A DNA stretch of 64,000 bases. It comes from Acidovorax sp. FHTAMBA. Its GTDB lineage: Bacteria; Pseudomonadota; Gammaproteobacteria; Burkholderiales; Burkholderiaceae_C. The position numbers and the translations under genes are program-made. The notes under the pieces are model-generated. The model saw only the letters and a list, made by a program, of their open reading frames with translations. It was not told the origin of the DNA and did no database searches. This document shows, piece by piece, positions 58,657 through 64,000 of this stretch. Every line of letters begins with the position of its first letter. Position 1 is the stretch's first letter. The stretch is from positions 3,913,501 through 3,977,500 of the forward strand of contig NZ_CP152407.1 of the NCBI RefSeq assembly GCF_038958875.1. The letters are read 5' to 3'.

Positions 58657-58974
58657 TCAGGGACGCACGACGATGCTGTTGCGCACTTCACGCACGTTCT
58701 TGGTGTTGCGGGCAATGGCCTCCGCCTGGTTCTTTTCGGCCTGGGACTTGGCAAAGCCCGACAGCTGAACCGTGCCGTTCAACGTTTCCACGCTGATGGA
58801 GGTGGCGGACACCGTCTTGTCTTCAGCCATCTTGGCCTTCACGGCGGTCGTGATGCCGGCGTCATCGATGTACGAACCCGCGGTCTGCTGGTTGCGGGCC
58901 ACGGAACAGCCAGTCGCCGTCACGATGGTCATGCCAGCGACGGCGGCGAAAGCGAGTGCACGTGCGTATTTCAT
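58657..58974 (-). CDS. BON domain lipoprotein
   Basis: A 105-residue protein with a lipoprotein signal (TATGCSV, Cys23) and one BON domain (ITTAVKAKMAEDKTVSATSISVETLNG shortened to ITTAVKAKMAEDKTV and TVQLSGFAKSQAEKNQA). BON domains bind phospholipid membranes; such proteins (OsmY/DolP-like) help protect the envelope in osmotic shock. AAGGAAAT before the ATG supports the start. Upstream on the same strand is a DUF883 gene, and the two may form a stress regulon. Confidence 0.9.
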   Translation of the reverse strand: MKYARALAFAAVAGMTIVTATGCSVARNQQTAGSYIDDAGITTAVKAKMAEDKTVSATSISVETLNGTVQLSGFAKSQAEKNQAEAIARNTKNVREVRNSIVVRP

Positions 58975-59076
58975 GGTATTTCCTTTTTTCAAGATAGGTT
59001 GGGAACGCGGGTGCTGGGTAAATGCAGCCTGCCGGTCTGTTGCACCCTCCGCGACCGGCGGACTGTGGGAAATGAC

Positions 59077-59469
59077 TTAGTAGCTGGCGCGGCGGCGGGA
59101 CATCCACAGCACCAGCGTCGCCAGGGCTGCCCCCGAGGCGGCGGCGATCACCATCGACTTGCCCGGTTGTTGCGTTACGTATTGGGTGGTGGCATCGGCT
59201 GCGTGCTGCATCTGGCGGCGGGCCCGGGCGCTGGTTTCAGCGCAGTAGCCAATGCTTCGCGAAGCGAGATCCTGGGCGCGGGCGGCCAGGTCATCGATCA
59301 CCGGGTCGGTCTGGCTGCGCAGGGAACGTACGCCCTCTTCAGCCTTTTCCAGCGAGTTGTTGGCGGCGGTGCGCGTGGAATGCACGGCGTCCTGGGCGGT
59401 TGCCAGCACGTCATCGGCCAGGGTTTTGGCGGTGGTGGCGACCTTGTCAGTGGCAGTTTGGATGCTCAT
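59077..59469 (-). CDS. DUF883 (ElaB/YqjD-like) membrane-anchored protein
   Basis: A 130-residue protein: long amphipathic, Ala/Gln-rich helices (about 1-100) and a C-terminal transmembrane helix (MVIAAASGAALATLVLWM) followed by RRRASY. E. coli YqjD and ElaB are stationary-phase, ribosome-associated inner-membrane proteins of this family; the role here is inferred by similarity only. Confidence 0.85.
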   Translation of the reverse strand: MSIQTATDKVATTAKTLADDVLATAQDAVHSTRTAANNSLEKAEEGVRSLRSQTDPVIDDLAARAQDLASRSIGYCAETSARARRQMQHAADATTQYVTQQPGKSMVIAAASGAALATLVLWMSRRRASY

Positions 59470-59520
59470 GGGAAAACTCCTTCAAATTTGGGTGGTGGGG
59501 GTACAGGGCTGAGAAGGCGT

Positions 59521-59685
59521 CTAGCCTTTTTTGAGCAGACCCAGAACAAAGGTCACGACTGCCATGATGATGAACACGAAGAACAGGATCTTGGCGATGC
59601 CGACAGCACCGGCGGCAATACCGCCAAAGCCGAACAACGCCGCAATCAGCGCGATCACCAGAAACACAACTGCGTAGTGCAACAT
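59521..59685 (-). CDS. DUF1328 small membrane protein
   Basis: A 54-residue protein with two transmembrane helices (YAVVFLVIALIAALFGFGG and ILFFVFIIMAVVTFVLGLL) and a short KKG end, matching the DUF1328 (YtjA-like) family, common and stress-induced in proteobacteria. AGGAG six bases before the ATG at 59685 marks the start; a much longer frame upstream (to 59958) is not credible. Confidence 0.88.
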   Translation of the reverse strand: MLHYAVVFLVIALIAALFGFGGIAAGAVGIAKILFFVFIIMAVVTFVLGLLKKG

Positions 59686-59970
59686 TCTTTTCTCCTGTGA
59701 GAGGCCGGTGTGCCGGCGTTGGTGGGTGGCACAGAACTTCAGCGCCTGGAGATGACTGTAGATGGGCTGCGGCGCACGGGATGCCGGTTCCCGGCGCGCG
59801 AGCGTGTCGGTGGCGCAGCGGGACCGGTGTAGGACAGGGGCCCGCGGGAAATCAGGCGCAAGAAACGGAGCGACGGACTTGCGACGTGGCAACCATGCAG
59901 CGCGCCGGGCATGGTCACGATGAAAGTGGCCGAGGTGGGCCAATGGCGGCACACGCACGCCTTTGCAGGC

Positions 59971-61353
59971 TCAGCTACTGGTACGCGCGCCCTGCTGCAA
60001 CGGCAGCGTGGCCGACACCACCGTGCCATTGCCCGGTTGCGAGGTGATGGACAACCGCCCCCCTGCAGACTCCACCCGGTGGCGCATGCCTGACAGGCCG
60101 TGCGACGTAGGGCGCACGGAAGCGGGGTCAAATCCCTGGCCATCATCGCGCACCTGCACTGCGACATGGGTGGGGTAGCCATGCACCGACACCAGCACCT
60201 TGCTGGCCTTGGCGTATTTGCCAATGTTGGTCAGCGCCTCCTGCACCATGCGGTACACGGTGAGTTGCGTGGCATCGGGCAGTTTCACTGCTTCCAGGCT
60301 GGTCTCGACTTCGATGCCTGCGCGCTCTGCGTATTCACGCGTGAGGATTTCGATGGCCGCGGTGAGCCCCAGATTGGCCAGTGACGAGGGGCGCAGGTCT
60401 TCAATGATGCGGCGCTTGAGCGAAATGCCGCTGTTGAGGGTTTCCGTGAGGTGCTTGAGCCGCTCGGCCACCTCGGGCACGTTGGCATCAATTTTTGACT
60501 TGAGCCGCGCCACATCCAGCTTGGCCGCTGTGAGCAGCGCACCGAGCTCGTCGTGGAGTTCGCGCGCAAGATGTCCGCGCTCTTCTTCGCGCACCTGTTG
60601 CAGGTGGTTGGCCAGCTCCGAGAGCGTGGCGGTACGCATCTTCACCAGCCCTTCGAGCCGGTCGCGCTCGCGTTCAAGCAGGGCCTGTTCCCGCTGATTG
60701 ACCACCTGCAGCGCCTGCGCCTGCCGCAGGTACATGTAAAACGCCAGCAGGCCGATGACAGTGACCGTGGCAATGCCGATGCGCGACAGCATCAGCGATT
60801 GCTCGATCTGCTCACGCCCCTGGCGCACGTAGGTGTCGCTGCGGGCAATGAGCTCCTTGGCGTGCTCACGGATGGCCTGCATGTGCTCCTTGCCCACATC
60901 GGTGTGGAGGATGAACTTCCAGGCGTCCTCGTTGCCCTGGCGGCGCAGGCGCAAGCTGAGCTCCATCTCCGCGAGCTTGCGTGAAATCTGCCGCGACAAC
61001 AGCGCGAACTCCTGCATGTCGCGCGGTGAATCCATGAACAGCTCGCGCAACCGGTCCAGGTTGGTCTGCACGCTCGCCACCGCCTTGTCGTAGGGCTCCA
61101 GATACGTCTCGTTGCCCGTGAGCAGGTAACCCCGCTGGCCGGTCTCGGCATCCAGCATGCTCTGCAAAAGAGTGTTCACCGCACGGTGGGCGTTTTGCCC
61201 CTGGGTCATCTGTTCCACCGCGCCTTGGGATCGCATGTGTCCTGTCTCGTTGATGGCCACCAGAACCATGGCCGCCAGCAATGCCATCGGCAAGCTCAAC
61301 GCCATCTTGCGCACCTTGGGTAACCAGATGCGGGTGTTTTCTTTAAGACTCAT
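59971..61353 (-). CDS. Sensor histidine kinase with CHASE3 domain (NarX/DegS type)
   Basis: A 460-residue membrane kinase. TM1 (about 19-34), a CHASE3-type extracytoplasmic domain (about 38-185; MLDAETGQRGYLLTGNETYL), TM2 (about 191-208), a coiled linker, HisKA_3 with phospho-acceptor His267 in LARELHDELG and a HATPase_c domain (VQEALTNIGKYAKAS as N box; DDGQGF and HGLSGMRHRVES as G boxes). It should phosphorylate the divergently encoded NarL-type regulator. The stimulus is unknown; CHASE3 usually senses small extracellular signals. Confidence 0.92.
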   Translation of the reverse strand: MSLKENTRIWLPKVRKMALSLPMALLAAMVLVAINETGHMRSQGAVEQMTQGQNAHRAVNTLLQSMLDAETGQRGYLLTGNETYLEPYDKAVASVQTNLDRLRELFMDSPRDMQEFALLSRQISRKLAEMELSLRLRRQGNEDAWKFILHTDVGKEHMQAIREHAKELIARSDTYVRQGREQIEQSLMLSRIGIATVTVIGLLAFYMYLRQAQALQVVNQREQALLERERDRLEGLVKMRTATLSELANHLQQVREEERGHLARELHDELGALLTAAKLDVARLKSKIDANVPEVAERLKHLTETLNSGISLKRRIIEDLRPSSLANLGLTAAIEILTREYAERAGIEVETSLEAVKLPDATQLTVYRMVQEALTNIGKYAKASKVLVSVHGYPTHVAVQVRDDGQGFDPASVRPTSHGLSGMRHRVESAGGRLSITSQPGNGTVVSATLPLQQGARTSS

Positions 61354-61385
61354 ACGCGGAATTCTGGATAATGTGTGAGGAACCT

Positions 61386-61416
61386 GGCACAACCCTGCAA
61401 CCAGGGTCAATGTGCC
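61386..61416. promoter_or_regulatory. Nested palindrome in the kinase/regulator intergenic region
   Basis: GGCACA (61386-61391) and TGTGCC (61411-61416) enclose ACCCTG-caac-CAGGGT (61392-61407). It lies 33 bases from the kinase start and 62 bases from the regulator start, between the divergent genes, so it could be the binding site for the encoded regulator. Confidence 0.5.
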
Positions 61417-61477
61417 GACAAGCATTGCAACCTATCAACCTCAGGAGCGGTACCACCGCCCTGCGAAAGAAAGATCG

Positions 61478-62110
61478 ATGATCAAAATTGGCATTGTGGA
61501 CGACCACGCGATTGTTCGTTCGGGGCTGCGGCAGTTCCTCTCGGAGCACGTGGACCTGCGGGTGGAAGGCGAAGCCGGCAACGGGCGCGAGGCCATCGAC
61601 CTGGTGCGCAACAAGGAAATCGATGTCCTGCTGATGGACCTTTCCATGCCCGGCCAGAGCGGTCTGGATGCACTGGCCATGCTGCGCGCCAAGGCGCCGG
61701 ACATGGGCATCCTGATCCTGAGCGGCTACCCTGAAGAGCACTATGCGATCAACCTGATCCGCCAGGGTGCGAGCGGTTACCTGAACAAGGAATGCGAGCC
61801 GTCGGAAATTGTGGAGGCGATCCGCACGATCGCCCTCGGACGCCGCTACCTGACGCCCGCAGTGGCCGAGCTTCTGGCCCAGCAACTGAACCGCAAGGAC
61901 GACGCGCCGCCGCATGAACAATTGTCGGAACGCGAGTTCCAGGTGTTCCTCAAGCTGGCCAAGGGCGAGACCGCAGGCGACATTGCCAAGGCGCTGTCGC
62001 TGAGCGTGAAAACGGTGAGCACCTACCGCACGCGGCTGATGGAGAAGATGAGCCTGTCTTCCAACAGCGACCTGACCTACTACGCTCTCAAGAACCGCCT
62101 GATTGACTGA
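61478..62110 (+). CDS. NarL/LuxR-type response regulator
   Basis: A 210-residue regulator with a receiver (acidic residues D8 and D9, phospho-Asp54 in LLMDLSMPGQ, Lys in YLNKECEPSE) and a C-terminal LuxR helix-turn-helix (LSEREFQVFLKLAKGETAGDIAKALSLSVKTVSTY, of which SEREFQVFLKLAKGE and KTVSTYRTRLMEKM are clearest). It forms a divergent pair with the histidine kinase at 60-61.3 kb. The neighbouring stress-protein genes are candidate targets. Confidence 0.94.
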   Translation: MIKIGIVDDHAIVRSGLRQFLSEHVDLRVEGEAGNGREAIDLVRNKEIDVLLMDLSMPGQSGLDALAMLRAKAPDMGILILSGYPEEHYAINLIRQGASGYLNKECEPSEIVEAIRTIALGRRYLTPAVAELLAQQLNRKDDAPPHEQLSEREFQVFLKLAKGETAGDIAKALSLSVKTVSTYRTRLMEKMSLSSNSDLTYYALKNRLID

Positions 62111-62214
62111 CATGGATCGATGGCCTCAGTCTGGGGTCATGGTCTGGGCAAGCTGCCAGAGCATCAAGACGGTGAGGGATGTCGCGCCAGCAGCGCGCAT
62201 CCTGGAGCAGGAAA

Positions 62215-62634
62215 TCAGGCGGACTGGCCGGCCGCTGGATGCGGGGTATTGGCGTTCATGCCATGGTTGCTGTGCTGGATGCAATACTCCACCAGCGCAT
62301 CGATTTCATTGGACTTGTCAAACACGGCGTCCACACCCAGCTGGGCGCAACGCATGCGCACATCCGGGGTTGCGTAGTTGCTGAGAACCACCATCCTTTG
62401 CCCCGGCCGGCGATCGCGGCACGCTGCCAGCACACCGAGGCCACTGCCCTGCCGCAGGAACAAATCGACGATGGCAAGATCCCAGAGGTCGGTTGAGGCG
62501 GCGAGCCAGCTCTTGCCCTCGTCTTCCGTCTCGGCAAACCCAACCGCTTCCACAGACGCCAATTCTTCCAGAGTACCAATCAGGTTCTCGCGGATGGTCG
62601 CGTTGTCTTCAACAATGTAGGTTCGGAGTTTCAC
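62215..62634 (-). CDS. Single-domain response regulator (receiver only)
   Basis: A 139-residue receiver without output domain: acidic pocket ED at 9-10, phospho-Asp57 in LAIVDLFLR, Thr/Ser at NYATPD and Lys107 in VFDKSNE. It would act by protein-protein contact or as a phosphate sink, possibly for the adjacent kinase. I chose the GTG at 62634 (VKLRTYIVED) because the upstream frame to 62826 shows no family features; there is no obvious ribosome binding site. Confidence 0.82.
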   Translation of the reverse strand: MKLRTYIVEDNATIRENLIGTLEELASVEAVGFAETEDEGKSWLAASTDLWDLAIVDLFLRQGSGLGVLAACRDRRPGQRMVVLSNYATPDVRMRCAQLGVDAVFDKSNEIDALVEYCIQHSNHGMNANTPHPAAGQSA

Positions 62635-62749
62635 GGGAGAGAGGTCCAGTTTCGCTACAGGGCACGGTTGCGCTGATCGAGCCTCAACTTTAGTGCTGGC
62701 ATCAGGGCGATTCTGCCAGCCACCACACGGGGTGGTTGTAGGGATATTC

Positions 62750-63502
62750 CTACGCAACAACACCACACACGGGGCAATGCACCGCGCGCGCCACATGCAT
62801 CGTGCTCCACTCCATCGTCCTGCCATCGAGCATCAGCAGGCGTCCCGCCAGGGACGCACCGATACCTGCGATCAACTTGAGCGCCTCTGCGGCCTGCATG
62901 GCCCCCACCACCCCGACGAGGGGTGCGAACACGCCCATGGTGGAACAGCGCACCTCTTCAAATTCAGCATCCGGCGGAAAAACGCAGGCATAGCAGGGGG
63001 ATGCCGCGTCGCGCGGGTCCACCACAGTGATCTGCGCATCAAAGCGGATCGCCGCGCCGGCCACGAGGGGCTTGCGATGGCGCACACAGGCTGCGTTGAT
63101 GGCGTGGCGTGTGGCGTAGTTGTCGCTGCAGTCGAGCACCACGGATGCGTCCTGCACGAGCGCGTCCAGCGCGGCGCCATCTGCGCGCACCTGCAGCGCG
63201 GCGACCTTGACTTCCGGATTGATGGCCTGCATGGCAGTGGCGGCGGATGCCACCTTGGGAAGGCCCACACGGGCGGTGGTGTGGGCAATCTGGCGCTGCA
63301 GGTTGGTAAGGTCCACCACGTCGTCATCCACCAGGGTGATGCGCCCCACTCCGGCAGATGCCAGGTACAGCGCAGCAGGCGACCCGAGGCCACCCGCCCC
63401 GATGATGAGGGTGTGGGCGTCCAGCACCTTTTCCTGCCCCTCAATGCCCATCTCGTCGAGCAGGATGTGGCGTGAATAGCGCAGGAGCTGGTCGTCTGTC
63501 AT
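62750..63502 (-). CDS. moeB: Molybdopterin-synthase adenylyltransferase MoeB / ThiF family
   Basis: A 250-residue E1-like enzyme: YSRHILLDEMGIEGQEKV, the nucleotide loop IIGAGGLGSPAALYL, VDDDVVDLTNLQRQI, DCSDNYATRHAINAA, and two zinc-binding CxxC (PCYACVF and HCPVCGV). It adenylates the C-terminus of MoaD or ThiS. MoeB would serve molybdopterin synthesis, matching the two molybdoenzymes in the window, but ThiF cannot be excluded by sequence. ATG 63502 is chosen; a TTG nine bases upstream is possible. Confidence 0.88.
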   Translation of the reverse strand: MTDDQLLRYSRHILLDEMGIEGQEKVLDAHTLIIGAGGLGSPAALYLASAGVGRITLVDDDVVDLTNLQRQIAHTTARVGLPKVASAATAMQAINPEVKVAALQVRADGAALDALVQDASVVLDCSDNYATRHAINAACVRHRKPLVAGAAIRFDAQITVVDPRDAASPCYACVFPPDAEFEEVRCSTMGVFAPLVGVVGAMQAAEALKLIAGIGASLAGRLLMLDGRTMEWSTMHVARAVHCPVCGVVA

Positions 63503-63566
63503 GGAAGGCAATCCAAAAAATCAAAAATGGCAAGACCGCATGCAAGGCGGGGCAGCGCAAACGGCA

Positions 63567-63596
63567 AAGGCCGGATTTCGCTGGAAATCCGGCCTT
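63567..63596 (-). terminator. Hairpin after the ctp gene
   Basis: Perfect 13-bp stem AAGGCCGGATTTC / GAAATCCGGCCTT with loop GCTG, 20 bases after the protease stop on the minus strand. The following T-run is short, so termination strength is uncertain. Confidence 0.65.
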
Positions 63597-63615
63597 CAGC
63601 GCAGGGAGCGAGCGC

Positions 63616-64000
63616 TTAATTCTCTTTCTTTTCGTCCGTGCGTTCAGTCAGTGTCTTGCTGACCAGCACGGGGCGGCCCTTGAGCTGGTTCAAGGCCTGC
63701 ACCAGCTGGAAGTCCTTCTCGGAACCGAACTCTGGGATCTTGCGATCGGACGCTGGCTTTTTGGCCTCTTCCTCCAGGCGCTTGCGGGCGTCTTCGCGGG
63801 CTTTCTCACGCGCCTCATCCTTTTTCTCTTCACCCTGCCCGCTGCCCAGGTGCTTGTCCAGATCGGCCTCGCGCATGCGCAGGGCTGCAAAGATATTGCC
63901 TTCTTCCGACTCGTCAATCATCACGTCGGGCACGATGCCCTTGGCCTGGATCGACTTGCCGCTTGGCGTGTAGTAACGGGCGGTGGTCAGCTTGATGCCG
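63616..64000 (-). CDS. C-terminal processing peptidase (S41), 3' part
   Basis: Only the last 128 residues are in the window; the start lies beyond base 64000. The visible segment LTTARYYTPSGKSIQAKG followed by IVPDV is the conserved end of the S41 (CtpA/Prc) catalytic domain. After it comes a Lys/Glu-rich tail (EKKDEAREKAREDARKRLEE) with FQLVQALNQLKG near the end, as in CtpA of Burkholderiales. The protease is periplasmic and trims proteins at the C-terminus. It ends 113 bases upstream (in its reading direction) of the moeB start. Confidence 0.88.
   Translation of the reverse strand, partial: GIKLTTARYYTPSGKSIQAKGIVPDVMIDESEEGNIFAALRMREADLDKHLGSGQGEEKKDEAREKAREDARKRLEEEAKKPASDRKIPEFGSEKDFQLVQALNQLKGRPVLVSKTLTERTDEKKEN

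Noticed and set aside
59686..59970. N-terminal extension of the DUF1328 protein (frame open from 59958)
   Set aside because: DUF1328 proteins are about 55 residues, and a good ribosome binding site lies directly before the ATG at 59685; the upstream frame is Arg/Pro-rich without similarity.

Overview
The window is GC-rich, gene-dense DNA from a betaproteobacterium, most likely Comamonadaceae (Acidovorax-like). Gene families, the order DUF3460-scpA, the DUF3305/DUF3306 formate dehydrogenase cluster and a short palindromic repeat scattered between and inside genes all point that way. I see about 60 protein genes, no tRNA or rRNA, no CRISPR array, no transposase and no sign of a recent island. 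Two genes are cut by the window edges: a phytase-like esterase at base 1 and a C-terminal processing protease at base 64000.

Layout. 1-13.3 kb: phytase-like esterase and Smr protein; a cyclic-nucleotide phosphodiesterase lipoprotein; a SulP transporter with a universal stress protein; M48 protease plus LemA; truncated haemoglobin; an FtsX-type permease and a membrane C13 (legumain-type) peptidase. 13.5-29.4 kb: a formate-oxidation region on the minus strand. It holds a cytoplasmic NAD-type enzyme (fused FdsG-FdsB, and FdsA), a maturation operon (DUF3305, DUF3306, a multi-cluster ferredoxin, a TorD-like chaperone), a membrane/periplasmic enzyme (TAT-target peptide, FdhA, FdhB, small lipoprotein, cytochrome b subunit, small exported protein) and FdhD. 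Both catalytic subunits carry Cys instead of selenocysteine. 29.6-35.8 kb: a TetR regulator with a perfect operator, a DUF4345 protein, LysR, Mrp/ApbC, a membrane protein with a degenerate Mrr-like nuclease fold, a patatin phospholipase and an IPTL-CTERM protein. 36-41 kb: metG, YitT, a second SulP and a duplicated BamE-like lipoprotein.

41.5-57.3 kb is rich in cofactor biosynthesis: scpA, nadB-queE-queD-panD-bioA-bioD-bioF and an isomerase on the plus strand; an SDR, a CBS protein and a Gln-rich peptide; then pabBC, nadC-nadA and panB-panC. NAD, pantothenate, biotin, folate and queuosine steps lie within 15 kb, several start/stop-coupled through ATGA overlaps. 57.4-64 kb: a zinc metallopeptidase, envelope-stress proteins (BON, DUF883, DUF1328), a CHASE3-type histidine kinase divergent from a NarL-type regulator, a lone receiver, a MoeB/ThiF enzyme and the protease.

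The most interesting signal is the dispersed palindrome of about 60 bp: ten likely copies, seen by eye. Three lie in frame inside genes at domain linkers (fdsA, fdsGB, and probably metG). Another supplies the apparent ribosome binding site and TTG start of pabBC, and another carries the panC stop. Other points worth attention are a QueD lacking its catalytic Cys, an FdhD lacking the second Cys of CxxC, a DUF4345 frame that runs 454 bp antisense into lysR, and uncharacterised small proteins coupled to the formate dehydrogenase.
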